A stretch of DNA of 64,000 nucleotides from Pseudonocardiales bacterium (GTDB lineage: Bacteria; Actinomycetota; Actinomycetes; Mycobacteriales; Pseudonocardiaceae), in NCBI GenBank assembly GCA_023252195.1, contig JAHEXI010000001.1:248001-312000 (forward strand), written 5' to 3'. A program made the translations under genes and the position numbers. Shown here one piece after another: positions 35,102 to 44,265 of this stretch. Position 1 is the stretch's first letter. Each line of letters begins with the position of its first letter. The notes beneath the pieces are model-generated. The model saw only the letters and a list, made by a program, of their open reading frames with translations. It searched no databases and was not told where the DNA came from.

Positions 35102-35333
35102 GTGGCATTCCTGCCCGGGTTCATCCCGGCTGGCGCCCCAGTGGCGCCCACTGCAGGGCTGCTGGGTGTCTTGTTCGTGGCCGAGACCGGGGTTGTGACT
35201 GGCGATGCTGATCTGGCTGGAGGATCGTGGGGGAGGCTGGCTGCGCCGCGCTGGTGTAGTGCGATGGTTGGAGCGGCTGACCGGCGTCGTGCTGATGGGC
35301 TTCGGAGCCCGGCTCGCCGCCGAGGCCCGTTGA
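35102..35333 (+). pseudogene. LysE-family exporter, truncated and frameshifted
   Basis: FLPGFIPAGAPVAPTAGLLG and LFVAETG come first. In a second frame follow LAMLIWLEDRGGGWLRRAGV and RLTGVVLMGFGARLAAEAR before TGA 35331. These are the last three helices of a LysE/RhtB amino-acid exporter (consensus LTGVVLxGFGxRLA at the end). The first 100 residues are absent. Confidence 0.65.
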
Positions 35334-35337
35334 CGGC

Positions 35338-35706
35338 TTACTCCGGGATCTGCGTTGACAGGCAGAACGGATGCCCTGCCGGATCGAGCAATACTCGCCA
35401 CCGATTCGGCGCTGGCTGCTCGGCTGCCCGGTGCGCCCCAAGCCGGAGCGCTTCGGCCTCCGCTTCGTCAAGGTTGTCCACCGCAAGATCGAGGTGCATC
35501 TGCTTGGGGACGTCGCCACCGGGCCAGGACGGCGGCTGGTAGTTCGATATGCCTACCGCGGCCAGCCAGACCCGGTCGGTCTTTACCGCGACGAACTCGT
35601 CGCTGCTGAACGCGATCTCTCCACCAACCAGCTCAGCCCAGAATGCCGCCAGCGCGGTCGGGTCAGCACAGTCCAACGCGACGGATCTCCAGCGAGCTAC
35701 AGCCAC
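35338..35706 (-). CDS. VOC-family protein
   Basis: GTG 35706 starts a 122-aa protein (VAVARWRSVALDCADPTALA). It has FWAELVGGEIAFSSDEFVAV, KQMHLDLAVDNLDEAEAEAL and LLDPAGHPFCLS, the small actinobacterial glyoxalase-like type with His and Cys near the metal site. It follows thioredoxin after 2 bases and is the last gene of the HxlR-thioredoxin-VOC unit. Confidence 0.85.
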   Translation of the reverse strand: MAVARWRSVALDCADPTALAAFWAELVGGEIAFSSDEFVAVKTDRVWLAAVGISNYQPPSWPGGDVPKQMHLDLAVDNLDEAEAEALRLGAHRAAEQPAPNRWRVLLDPAGHPFCLSTQIPE

Positions 35707-35708
35707 AG

Positions 35709-36065
35709 CTACGAGCGTAGCTGGGCTTCGCGGCCGTCCCAGGCGTGCAGGTGCGGCTCTAGCTCTCGCATGATCGCGGTTTGTGGTCTTGCGCCGACGA
35801 ACTGGGCCACAACCTCGCCGGCGACGAACAGTGCCAGCGTCGGCATGCTCCTGACTTGGTAGTTCCGGGTGGTCACAGGATTGGCATCGACGTCGATCGA
35901 CACGACGCGCAGGCGAGCGGCCTCGTCGCTCGCGATCTGCTCGAGGACCGGCGCGACCATCCGGCACGGGGCGCACCACGCAGCGGTGAAGTCGACGAGC
36001 ACGGGAGTCGCACTGGCGAGGACGTCGTCAGCAAACGCGGCGTCGCAGGTGGTGGTGAGGGACAT
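35709..36065 (-). CDS. Thioredoxin
   Basis: ATG 36065 after CAGGAGAAAAC gives 118 aa. The active site is VDFTAAWCAPCRMVAPVLEQ with W-C-A-P-C (both Cys encoded, no selenocysteine), and the cis-proline is in VRSMPTLALFVAGE. WCAPC differs from the classical WCGPC by one residue. It reduces disulfides in the cytosol. The redox-type HxlR gene lies 28 bases upstream and probably controls it. Confidence 0.9.
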   Translation of the reverse strand: MSLTTTCDAAFADDVLASATPVLVDFTAAWCAPCRMVAPVLEQIASDEAARLRVVSIDVDANPVTTRNYQVRSMPTLALFVAGEVVAQFVGARPQTAIMRELEPHLHAWDGREAQLRS

Positions 36066-36093
36066 GTTTTCTCCTGGTTTCCGGTGTCGGGGT

Positions 36094-36519
36094 CTAGCGG
36101 TTGACCTGCGCGATGAGACGTTCCTGCGGACCGGTCTGCTCGCCGCATTCACACACCAGCCGGGCGGTTACCCGGCCGCCGCAGCCGCTGTGGCGGTAGA
36201 CGACCTCGGTAACCGTGGCGGGGGAGAGGTGGCGTTCGGCCCAATCCGAGATGGCTGACAGCACCGGTAGCAGGTCGTAGCCGGCGTCGGTCAGGGTGTA
36301 CTCGAGTCGGGCCCGGCTGCGGGGAACCTGGTAGGGCCGGGTGGTGAGGATGCCTGCCGCGGTCAGACGATGGAGGCGATCGGAGACAACGGAGCGTGGT
36401 GCCCCCGTCGCGGCTTGCACCTCGTCGAAGCGACGCAGCCCCAGGGCCACTTCGCGAACGATGAGCAGCGCCCATCGCTCGCCGATCACGGCAAGCGCGT
36501 CCGCGAGGCTACCTATCAC
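36094..36519 (-). CDS. HxlR-family transcriptional regulator
   Basis: GTG 36519 starts a 141-aa protein with the HxlR winged helix: LAVIGERWALLIVREVALGL, RFDEVQAATGAPRSVVSDRL, and wing RSRARLEYTLTDAGYDLLPV. The C-terminus has CGGRVTARLVCECGEQ with three Cys (one in a C-x-C pair), a possible metal or redox sensor. Cys-bearing HxlR proteins often sense electrophiles or oxidants, consistent with the thioredoxin downstream. Palindromes at 36519-36536 overlap its start. Confidence 0.85.
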   Translation of the reverse strand: MIGSLADALAVIGERWALLIVREVALGLRRFDEVQAATGAPRSVVSDRLHRLTAAGILTTRPYQVPRSRARLEYTLTDAGYDLLPVLSAISDWAERHLSPATVTEVVYRHSGCGGRVTARLVCECGEQTGPQERLIAQVNR

Positions 36520-36546
36520 AGTACTGAGTCTAGACTATGAACTCAG
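36519..36546. promoter_or_regulatory. Palindromes at the HxlR promoter
   Basis: CAGTACTG (36519-36526) and AGTCTAGACT (36527-36536) are adjacent perfect palindromes, and ACTCAG follows as a further half-site. They cover the start of the HxlR gene and probably serve as its operator. Confidence 0.5.
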
Positions 36547-36733
36547 ACTTCGCGACGGGCACACCGCTTCAAGGCTGTCGAGGATGCTTTGAGTCGGTAG
36601 ACGGGCGTTTTCGTCGAGCGCAGTCGCAACATCGCCCTGGATCTCTGGCGGCCGTGACGCCACCAGCGGCGTACCCTCCTGTGCTGCGCATAACGATGGT
36701 GCATGCCGCTGCAAGATGAGGGGACGAGGGGCC

Positions 36734-38797
36734 ATGGCTGGGCAGGACCAGGAATCACCGACGTCGGACCCGATGTCAACGGTGTCGACAACATCCAGCG
36801 GCATCACGGGGCCACCGAACCCGCTGTGCCCTGAGCAGGTGATCGCCCCGTTCCGGGGATCGCTGAGCCCGCCGAGGGCCCACCAGCTGCGGCCAGGGTC
36901 CGTGCACGAGATCGACATCGCGGAGACCTCGATCGCGATCCATCCCGATCTTCCCGCTGTTCCAGCCTGGGGATTCGGTATCGGGGGCCACGTCGTCTCG
37001 CCGGGCCCACTGCTGGATGTGGCGGCTGGCCACGAGACGTTTGTGCGTTGGCGCAACTGTCTGCCGGCGTCGGTTGGTCCCTCGACGCCGGCCCGGCTGC
37101 CCATCGCCACCGCGATCGTGGCCGATCCCAACGGCGAGGTTGACTCGGTGCAGAACTACCTCGGCAGCCAGGGCGGTGCCCCCGAGTACACCTCCAGTGC
37201 ACCGATCGGCTGGACCACGGTGCACCTGCACGGTGCGCACTCACCGTCCGACGCCGACGGATGGCCGGACAACATGGCTGCGACCGGCTCCGACCAGCTC
37301 TCCGCCTATCCCAACAGTTATGACAACCTCGACTTGGGGCTGGGCAAGATCGGCGAATTCCTCTGGTACCACGACCATGCGATGAACGGCACCCGGTATC
37401 ACAATTACTCCGGGCTGTCGGGCGCCTATCTGGTGCGGGACCCGCGCGAGCGGGAGCTGGGCCTGCCGACCAGCACGGCGGACGGGGAGGTCGTGGCGGT
37501 CCTGCAGGATCGCAACCTCGACGTCGTCGACGGCGAGATTCGACTGCTGCACAAGGTCACACCCGATACCGCGGAGTCCTTCGGCCCGCTCACCCTCGTT
37601 GACGGCGCGCTCTGGCCGAGGTTGCCGCTACGACCGATGGTTTACCGGCTGCGGTTTCTCAACGCGAGCAACGCCCGGGTCTACCGGCTGCACCTGGTGA
37701 CCGCGCGCAAGAACGCGGACGGTGCCATGGTGGTCACGCCCCAGCACGACCGGGTTCTAGTGATCGGCACCGGCGGTGGTCTGTTGTGGCGGGCCTGGCG
37801 GCTCGGCAATGACCAAGCCCTGACGGTGGCGTCCTCGGACCGGATCGACGTCCTCGTCGACCTGACCGGCCTGGCCGACGGGGAGCAACTCCTGCTGGTG
37901 AACTCCGCGCAGGCCCCGTTCGGCGGAGATCCGCCACCGCCGCTGGGAGAGCTGCTGAGCTGCGGCGACCGGGTGGGCCGTAACCCGTACCCGTGGGTGC
38001 TGCGGCTCGACATCGACGACGACGCCCCGACGCGGGGCGCGGCCCGTTCGTTGTTCACCGATACCGCGGCGGCGGTGCTCAATCCGGAGTTTCGACGTCT
38101 CGTGTGCCACGAACAGAAACCGGCGCCCGCCGGCGAGCCCGAGCAGTTTCCGATCACCGCGGCCGCCCAGCGGACCATCCTCCTCGCCGAAACCATTAAG
38201 CCCGGCCATCTCTACCTGCACGAAGTCATCGAGGATCCGGACGGGGAAATCGCTATCCAGTTTCCCGGTGATACGGCTCCAACGACCTGGCGAGTGGAGG
38301 GTTGGATGGCCGGTGACAAGGCGGGATCGAGTAGCCGGGTCTCCTTCTACGACCGGATAGCGCTACGGCCCAGGGTGGGGCAGTGGCAGGTGTGGCGATT
38401 CGTCAACACCACCGGTGACACCCATCCGATGCACATCCACCAGTCCCAGTTCCAGCCGCTACACCGGCACGGCAGCCGCCTGGTCGTCAAAGTCGGGGAT
38501 ACGAACCTTTACAACCCCGAGACCCGCACGACGTCCGCGCCGCTGGTGCCCGACACTGAGAAGCTAGGCAGGACCTTCGAGCCCAGCGAGTTCCACGGAT
38601 GGAACGACGTCATCAGGGTCGATCCCGGCAACATCGTCGAGGTGGCCGTCCGGTTCGACATCCCAGGCCGCTACGTCTACCACTGCCACATCCTCGAACA
38701 TGAGGACACCGAGATGATGCGGCCCTTCGTGGTCACCGTCACCGACATGCGCGATGGCGCGATGGGCCCCATGAGCGCCCCCGAGCCGGCTGTATAG
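36734..38797 (+). CDS. Three-domain multicopper oxidase
   Basis: ATG 36734 after GAGGGGCC gives 687 aa. Copper ligands: TVHLHGAHSPSDADG (first HxH), FLWYHDHAMNGTRYH (second), THPMHIHQSQF (third) and YVYHCHILEHEDTEMM (HCHxxxHxxxxM, type 1 site with an axial Met). This is the laccase/CotA/bilirubin oxidase group, oxidising phenolics or metal ions with reduction of O2 to water. There is no Sec or Tat signal peptide at the N-terminus, so a cytosolic or spore-like location would have to be assumed, as for CotA. Confidence 0.9.
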   Translation: MAGQDQESPTSDPMSTVSTTSSGITGPPNPLCPEQVIAPFRGSLSPPRAHQLRPGSVHEIDIAETSIAIHPDLPAVPAWGFGIGGHVVSPGPLLDVAAGHETFVRWRNCLPASVGPSTPARLPIATAIVADPNGEVDSVQNYLGSQGGAPEYTSSAPIGWTTVHLHGAHSPSDADGWPDNMAATGSDQLSAYPNSYDNLDLGLGKIGEFLWYHDHAMNGTRYHNYSGLSGAYLVRDPRERELGLPTSTADGEVVAVLQDRNLDVVDGEIRLLHKVTPDTAESFGPLTLVDGALWPRLPLRPMVYRLRFLNASNARVYRLHLVTARKNADGAMVVTPQHDRVLVIGTGGGLLWRAWRLGNDQALTVASSDRIDVLVDLTGLADGEQLLLVNSAQAPFGGDPPPPLGELLSCGDRVGRNPYPWVLRLDIDDDAPTRGAARSLFTDTAAAVLNPEFRRLVCHEQKPAPAGEPEQFPITAAAQRTILLAETIKPGHLYLHEVIEDPDGEIAIQFPGDTAPTTWRVEGWMAGDKAGSSSRVSFYDRIALRPRVGQWQVWRFVNTTGDTHPMHIHQSQFQPLHRHGSRLVVKVGDTNLYNPETRTTSAPLVPDTEKLGRTFEPSEFHGWNDVIRVDPGNIVEVAVRFDIPGRYVYHCHILEHEDTEMMRPFVVTVTDMRDGAMGPMSAPEPAV

Positions 38798-40262
38798 CCT
38801 CAACCGTAGATTCCGCAATAGAACGCGATAGTGGTGGCGCCCCGGCCGCGGCACCTCCGATCGGCGCCTGGCTGTCGGTAGCTGTGCGGCGCATGTTTCG
38901 GTCCGGCCGGACATAGCTTGGCTACCGACTTTGTCGGAGATAGCTTGGCTAGCCAGATCCGTAGTGGCAAGCAGCACCCCTTGCACGGCTGATCGTCCGC
39001 GCTCTGCGGGCTGCGCCAGACCACCAAACCAGCGTCATCCATCTCAAGAGTCCCAGTCGTGGATGGCGGGCTGGCTTGGCCGTGGCGTTCGCGACCGGGC
39101 TGGGCTGGGCTGCGATCACCGCTCGTTCGGTGGTGTGGCCGCGCGTTGCGCCGCCGTAGCGTCACGTATGGCGATGACTCGGTCGCCATGGGTATCACGG
39201 ATCTATGGGTGCGAGGGAGCGGCGATGGCGACGGACACGGTCAAGTGGTTTCAACGAGTCGGCAAGCAGCCGTCTCACACAGTCCCGCCCGTCGCGGCAA
39301 CGTCCTAGCTGACCTGCTTGCCGAGTAACGTGTCGTCTCAGCGTCCGCTCGGTCCGCTGCGTGGCGTGGCGGTTTGGTCACAGACTTGGTCACGAACTTG
39401 GTTCCCGCCATCGCCGCGACAGACGAACTCTTTTGCTAAGGACGTCATCGATCCCGGATGCCGGCCGCCGCCCTGGTGGATGTCCCACGGATTCCGACCT
39501 TCTTCTCGCGGAGCGATGCTGTCTCCAAACGAGCGGCCAGGGAGACGCCCGGCCGAAGCCGACGACCGCGGTGAGCGCACTCGGCACCGGGGTCACTCCG
39601 GGGAGACGCCCGGTTTGCGGTCTTGATCGAGTCCCGTTCGCTTAGCGAGCATCTTCCTGAGCACTGCAAGCACGCAAGGAGACAGCAGAGGTGGCACATA
39701 GCGGCACGGCTGTACGGATCAGAGGGCAGAGAAGCTCCGCTAAGGCTCCGCAACAACAAGGTGTGGGCTTTCCTGCTGACGGAGCTGATGGATACCCCGG
39801 CGGTCTTGGCATATTGAGTGGTGCGCGCGGCTCCATTGCGGTCGTGGAAGTTGGCCGTCCCGCCACCTTTTCCCCGATGGGAATAGTTTTTCTGCGCGCG
39901 TGGTCGTATCTGCGTTTCGTGATCCAACAAGCCCGAAACCCCCGATGGGCCGCCGCTAGTTCTGCTGCTCATGCGCGCAATGTCCCAGCTGTTCGCTCTC
40001 GTCAGAAGTTTTGGCCCCGGTGCTCGAGTCCTGGGTGTGATCGACCGGTGCCACCGGATGCGGTGCACGATCTGTGTGGGCGGGCGGCCCCGTATGTGGC
40101 GTTGATTCGGGCACCGAGGCATGGGGGCCCGTGTTGCCCGGGGACGTGTCCGGGGTGTCGGGCGTGTTTGGATACTCCGCGGGTGAAGGCGGGGTGGTGT
40201 GTTCGGTGCGGTGTCTGTGTGGTGTGCTGCCGGGGTCACGGTGTGTTAGCTTTGCCTATGAT
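38798..40262. other. Accessory stretch with no firm gene
   Basis: No convincing long gene. Seen are a direct repeat ATAGCTTGGCTA (38912-38923 and 38940-38951), a 13-base direct repeat GGGAGACGCCCGG (39540-39552 and 39601-39613), and short frames with poor codon bias. The composition is more mixed than the flanks, in line with old mobile DNA. Confidence 0.4.
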
Positions 40263-40392
40263 CCGTGGGTTACCTCAACTACCTGCGAACCCGCGAAGGC
40301 ATGGCCATCGCCAGGCGAAAGTCAAACTGCGCGGCAAACAGTCCAAACTACTGACTCAGCGCAGCGCTCCATCCTCCGCCGTTACGGCATAG
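39691..40392 (+). CDS. Possible cysteine-rich protein
   Basis: One open frame contains an unusual cluster of 13 cysteines within about 80 residues: PRCSSPGCDRPVPPDAV, LCG, then PCCPGTCPGCRACLD, GWCVRCGVCVVCC. The spacing (CxxxxC, CxxCxxC, CxxCxxCxxCC) suggests zinc ribbons. The N-terminal 110 codons are not persuasive and the C-terminus overlaps a recombinase remnant, so the real borders are unknown. No family is recognised. Confidence 0.25.
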   Translation: MAHSGTAVRIRGQRSSAKAPQQQGVGFPADGADGYPGGLGILSGARGSIAVVEVGRPATFSPMGIVFLRAWSYLRFVIQQARNPRWAAASSAAHARNVPAVRSRQKFWPRCSSPGCDRPVPPDAVHDLCGRAAPYVALIRAPRHGGPCCPGTCPGCRACLDTPRVKAGWCVRCGVCVVCCRGHGVLALPMIRGLPQLPANPRRHGHRQAKVKLRGKQSKLLTQRSAPSSAVTA

Positions 40393-40487
40393 ACGAGGTA
40401 TCCCTAGCCGATCTGGCCAAGGCGTACAACGACTGCCGCTCCACCATCCACCACACTCATCCTGACCAGAGCGCTGACGCCCCTTAG
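40263..40487 (+). pseudogene. Serine recombinase (resolvase) C-terminal remnant
   Basis: Across three frames the plus strand reads YLNYLRTREGMAIARRK, then KLRGKQSKL, then LRRYGIDEVSLADLAKAYND and CRSTIHHT. This is the end of a resolvase/invertase (RTREGMxxAxxKGxLRGKQPKL, then an HTH with SxxDLAxxYxVxRSTI). At least two frameshifts and the loss of the catalytic Ser domain make it inactive. Confidence 0.7.
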
Positions 40488-40979
40488 CACCTAACCTAGC
40501 TTGCCGCTCTTCGGTGAACTGGCTTGGTTGTGTGGTCTGCCTGGGAGTGACTCTGTATGCCGTAGCTGTGCTTACGTGCCGATGTGTATCTTCGATGCGG
40601 GCTCGTTGCGCCGCTCGCGAGATGGCCGACTCGCAGTTGTTGAACCGCAGGCCTTCCGATTTTCAGGACTCGGGATGCGAGTCCGCTAAGCCCGACCCGC
40701 GTCCGTGACGTACGCCGCAGCAGTGATCCGAACGCCGCTGAACCAGACGAACGCATGCGGATGAGACCAAAGATGAGCCCACGTTGGCGCATGCGACTCG
40801 ACAGGCGTGGCGCCTCGGCCGAATAAAGGAAGGCGGCAAGACATTAAATCTGTAGTCGCAGCCTATGTCTCGCCATTACCCCGCCGGTCATGGGTCTGCG
40901 CTCGCGTTCGGCTCCGACCAGCATCGGTGCGTCGCGGGATCGCGCCGGGTACAGGTGGGACTACAACCCATCACGTCGT
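40488..40979. other. Gene-free gap
   Basis: Only short frames. One (from about 40514) starts with a hydrophobic Cys-containing helix but lacks a clear ribosome site. No terminator hairpin was found. Confidence 0.4.
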
Positions 40980-41222
40980 TCACGAGTGATCGAGTTCGGT
41001 CAAGTACGTCCGGCTAGTACCAACATAGGCGGTGAACGCGAGCCATTCGTCCGTGGTGAACGTCAGCACTGGTCCCGTGGGGTCTTTGGAGTCTCGCACA
41101 GCGCGGGTTCCGTGGCTGGGGACGGCGACTTCGATACAATTTCCGGACGTGCCGCTGTAGCTGCTCCTGCGCCAGTGCCCTCGGGGTAGCTGCCCGGGCG
41201 TGAGGGCGCTATTGTTGATCAT
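40980..41222 (-). CDS. DUF397-domain protein
   Basis: The 80-aa protein has the DUF397 core: WRRSSYSGTSGNCIEVAV, VRDSKDPTGPVLTFTTDEW. It overlaps the stop of the Scr1-type regulator gene by 4 bases (ATGA), the standard arrangement. DUF397 proteins partner with DUF5753 regulators, and the pairs control development or act like toxin-antitoxin modules in streptomycetes and relatives. Confidence 0.9.
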   Translation of the reverse strand: MINNSALTPGQLPRGHWRRSSYSGTSGNCIEVAVPSHGTRAVRDSKDPTGPVLTFTTDEWLAFTAYVGTSRTYLTELDHS

Positions 41223-42091
41223 TTCATCAGCTCCCTTGACAGTCCGCTGATCATCTGGCGCGACTCGCTCGGGGACAGCGCCGCCGCCCGTAGTTGATCG
41301 TGTGCGTGACGATACGCCGCAACGTCTCGTAGGCCATCGAGGTACTCACTGTTGGTCATCCGGTCCAGATAGACGATCCTCGGGTTGCTCGAATCGGCGA
41401 ATTCCAGCACGGTGAACGATCCATCCACGCCGGGATGCGCGCCAGCTGCAAAGAGGAGTACCTGGACCGCCACATTGGACAGTTCGGCAGTCTCGACCAA
41501 TCGGCGGAGCTGACCGCACATGACCTCGCGGCTACCTATGGCGCGGCGAAGAGCGCCCTCGTTGATCACCACATCCAGATGTATCGGGTCTTGCCCGAGG
41601 AGCCGGACCTGTCGAGCGCGGCGCAACTCTGCTGCCCTCGCTGCTTCGTCCGGTAGCTGTGTGTACGGCGAGTGCCGAAGTATTTCGGCTGCATATTCCT
41701 CGGTTTGGAGCAGGCCAGGCACGACCTCCGACTCGTAAGCCAGCAGCTGCGAGGCTTCGGATTCCAACGAGAGATAGCCCTCGAACCACGGTGGCAACAC
41801 CTCGGCGTATTGACGCCACCAGCCCGGCTGACGGTCTTCGCTGGCGAGGCTGACCAGTGTCTCCACCTCGTCGGATAGCGCATCGAGCACACCCAACAGC
41901 GCACGCACGTCCGCCGGCGTGACCGCGATCTTCGCTAGCTCAATGCGACTCACCTTGCTGGTCGACCAGCCGAGCTCTCCGGCGACAGCCTCCAGGCTCA
42001 TGCCACTGGCCTCGCGAAGCCGCCGAAGCGCCGCCCCAAGGCGACGCCTTCGGATAGTAGGCACGGAGACCATGGGGCCAGACAATGCCAC
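41219..42091 (-). CDS. Scr1-type HTH regulator (XRE + DUF5753)
   Basis: The GTG at 42091 (VALSGPMVSVPTIRRRR) is chosen because its inverted paralogue at 45362 starts with the same VALSG. About 290 aa. The XRE domain (RRLREASGMSLEAVAGELGW, STSKVSRIELAK) is followed by DUF5753 (RQPGWWRQYAEVLPPWFEGY, YESEVVPGLLQTEEYA, MTNSEYLDG). It is co-translated with the DUF397 gene. Identity to the 45362 copy appears very high over the whole length. Confidence 0.9.
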   Translation of the reverse strand: MALSGPMVSVPTIRRRRLGAALRRLREASGMSLEAVAGELGWSTSKVSRIELAKIAVTPADVRALLGVLDALSDEVETLVSLASEDRQPGWWRQYAEVLPPWFEGYLSLESEASQLLAYESEVVPGLLQTEEYAAEILRHSPYTQLPDEAARAAELRRARQVRLLGQDPIHLDVVINEGALRRAIGSREVMCGQLRRLVETAELSNVAVQVLLFAAGAHPGVDGSFTVLEFADSSNPRIVYLDRMTNSEYLDGLRDVAAYRHAHDQLRAAALSPSESRQMISGLSRELMK

Positions 42092-42106
42092 AGCAACTAG
42101 CTCCAA

Positions 42107-42928
42107 AGACTAGAACGACCGGGTGATGCAGCCTTCAGACTGTGCAAATTGCTCAGCAAGGACTCGAACCTCGGTGTGCGCGGACAGCACACCCAGTCGA
42201 GCACGGCCCCCACACAGCCACCCGACCCGCCCCTCCGCCCGAGCCGCGTGGAGCAATCACCACCTGCCAAAAGCGAAGCCGCCGATGACAGACCGCCCCC
42301 GGGGGTACGACGCTCGTCTGAAGATCTTATTCGCACCTCACCAGCCCGGACCCCCCTGAGCCAACGCCAGCACGCAGCACCATGGTGATCACTGACAGTC
42401 CTACCTACCGCAGTCGAAGATATAGCTTTGCATGTCGACCGTTCGTACATCGGTACATGACGCCCTGAATGCAATTGCAGCGGCATTCCTTGCATCTTTC
42501 TGAGGAGTTTGAGACGGTAGCCGGGAGTACAGTTGCGGCGAGAAAGACGCGATATCGAGGGATTCGGCGTGATAGAGGGGATTACCACCACTCGGCCAGA
42601 CGTGGCGGCCGCCTGTCCCCACTGTGCGGCATGCCAAACGGTGGTCGGTTTATGAGGCTGCCGGGGTTAGCTGGTCTGGAGAGTGGGAATGTTCGGGTCC
42701 GATGACACGGGCCCCGACAGCTCCCAGAGGGCCGCCGGAAGGAGATCCCCCTTCTATCCTTCCCGGCGGCCGGCGGCCGGCGGCCGGTGGGCCATCGGTT
42801 AAGTGCAACACCGTGAACGACACGCTCATCACCGAGTTATCACACCAGCGGTGGCACGGCCGAATATCTGGCCTGGTCAAGTTACCGACCAGGCGACCGG
42901 CTCGACGCTGACGGGGGTGGCGGTGTTC
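42107..42928. other. Gene-free gap with palindromes
   Basis: No supported gene. Visible are the perfect palindrome TGCAATTGCA (42470-42479), also found at 48343-48352, and short CGGCCGG repeats near 42766-42787. It holds the upstream region of the Scr1-type gene at 42091. Confidence 0.4.
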
Positions 42929-43264
42929 ATGGCTGAATGGTCATACACGAGGCGTTACGTCACCGATGCCGCCGCATTGTGCGAGGGCGAGGTGGTAGCA
43001 CTGGCCAACTCGGACCCGACAGCGGGGGTGGCCCCGACCGCCCTCACCGATGCCGGGACCCTCCCACGAGCAGCTGTGCCATGTCCACCAGGTCCCCAGA
43101 CACCCCGGTTAGCACGCCGTGTCGAGGAGCTCGGCGCGCAGGTACTGGCGCGTGACGCCATCGCTGTCCCAAGCAGATGCACGTGCATTGACCACTGCCC
43201 ACAGCTCGTATTAATGTGCATGATGCTCTGCAAATGGCACACCTACGACCGTCGGGGTCGGTAA
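42929..43264 (+). CDS. Hypothetical protein ahead of an Scr1-type gene
   Basis: ATG 42929 has GGGGGTGG upstream and the 111-aa frame stops 4 bases before the next gene, suggesting an operon. MAEWSYTRRYVTDAAALCEG is followed by a Pro/Ala-rich middle and a Cys-rich end (RCTCIDHCPQLVLMCMMLCK). No family recognised, and coding quality is average. Confidence 0.35.
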   Translation: MAEWSYTRRYVTDAAALCEGEVVALANSDPTAGVAPTALTDAGTLPRAAVPCPPGPQTPRLARRVEELGAQVLARDAIAVPSRCTCIDHCPQLVLMCMMLCKWHTYDRRGR

Positions 43265-43268
43265 GACC

Positions 43269-44177
43269 ATGGTGGGGACGTCTCCGTCGAGTCCGCATCC
43301 CACCGACGGTCACGCCTCGCGCCGACTGAGGGGCCCCACCGCGCTGCGCATCGTCTTGGGCACCCAGCTGCGTCGGCTCCGCGAAGCTCGCGGAATCACT
43401 GCCGGAGCGGCCGGCCAGGCGATTCATGCGTCCCACGCCAAGATCTGCCGCATGGAGCTCGGGCGGGTTGGCTTCAAGGAACGCGACGTGACAGAACTGC
43501 TCACCTTCTACGGCATCACCGACGAACAGGAGCGAAGAGCGTTCCTGACCTTGGTCCGGCGGGCCAACGTGCCCGGCTGGTGGCACCAATACAGCGACAT
43601 CGTCCCGAACTGGTTCGAAACCTACCTCGGCCTAGAACAGGCCAGCGCAGTCATCCGCACCTACCAACTACAACTCATACCCGACCTGCTGCAGACCCCA
43701 CAGGTCGCCCGCACCATCATCCAACTCACCCAGCCACACCAACCCGATGATGACACCGAACGCCGGCTCGCACTGCGGATGACACGTCAGGAAATCCTCA
43801 CCCAACCCGGAGCACCCCAGTTGTGGGCAGTGCTAGAAGAAGCCGCCCTCTGGCGCGTCCATGGGCACTCCGCGATGCGCGAGCAAATACAGCATCTAAT
43901 CGAAATGGCCGAACTCCCCAACATCACACTCCAAATAGTACCAATCCACTCCAAAGCGCACCCGGCATTAGGTGGTCAATTCACCATCCTGCGGTTCTCC
44001 AACCCCCACCTACCAGATATCGTCTACCTCGAACAGCTAACCAGCGCCCTTTACCTAGACAAAAGCGAAGATGTCCAGCACTACCTGATAATCATGGATC
44101 GACTAAGTGTCCAAGCCAACTCCCCCACCGAGACGATCAAACTCCTGAACAACACACTCAAAAAAACCTTGAATTGA
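43269..44177 (+). CDS. Scr1-type HTH regulator (XRE + DUF5753), divergent
   Basis: The 302-aa protein has an XRE domain (LRRLREARGITAGAAGQAIH, HAKICRMELGR) and DUF5753 (VPGWWHQYSDIVPNWFETYL, LQLIPDLLQTPQVARTI, QFTILRF). It is clearly more distant from the other two copies in this region. Its C-terminus is Asn/Thr-rich with lower GC, suggesting separate acquisition. No DUF397 partner follows. Confidence 0.85.
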   Translation: MVGTSPSSPHPTDGHASRRLRGPTALRIVLGTQLRRLREARGITAGAAGQAIHASHAKICRMELGRVGFKERDVTELLTFYGITDEQERRAFLTLVRRANVPGWWHQYSDIVPNWFETYLGLEQASAVIRTYQLQLIPDLLQTPQVARTIIQLTQPHQPDDDTERRLALRMTRQEILTQPGAPQLWAVLEEAALWRVHGHSAMREQIQHLIEMAELPNITLQIVPIHSKAHPALGGQFTILRFSNPHLPDIVYLEQLTSALYLDKSEDVQHYLIIMDRLSVQANSPTETIKLLNNTLKKTLN

Positions 44178-44265
44178 TCCCGCGCCCGCATCGAACACTG
44201 GACCCACTGCGGTAAAGACACCGAATTCACCCGCTCACCCGGAGCCGCGCCCGACCGGCCGGGAA

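Noticed and set aside
35709-36065. Thioredoxin as a possible selenoprotein near the sel genes
   Set aside because: Both active-site codons encode Cys (WCAPC) and no in-frame TGA is present.
25873-38830. Shared motif around AGATTCCGCAATA at 8820, 25880 and 38808
   Set aside because: The core is short enough to recur by chance in 64 kb on both strands. One copy is explained as coding sequence of the DUF4185 remnant. The 25873/38803 pair is slightly longer but has no structure.
42140-42190. tRNA-like T arm (GGTTCGAGTCC on the minus strand)
   Set aside because: No acceptor stem, anticodon arm or CCA could be fitted around it, so chance resemblance is more likely.
42763-42790. CGGCCGG repeat as a regulatory array
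   Set aside because: Low-complexity GC repeats are frequent in such genomes; no further structure was seen.
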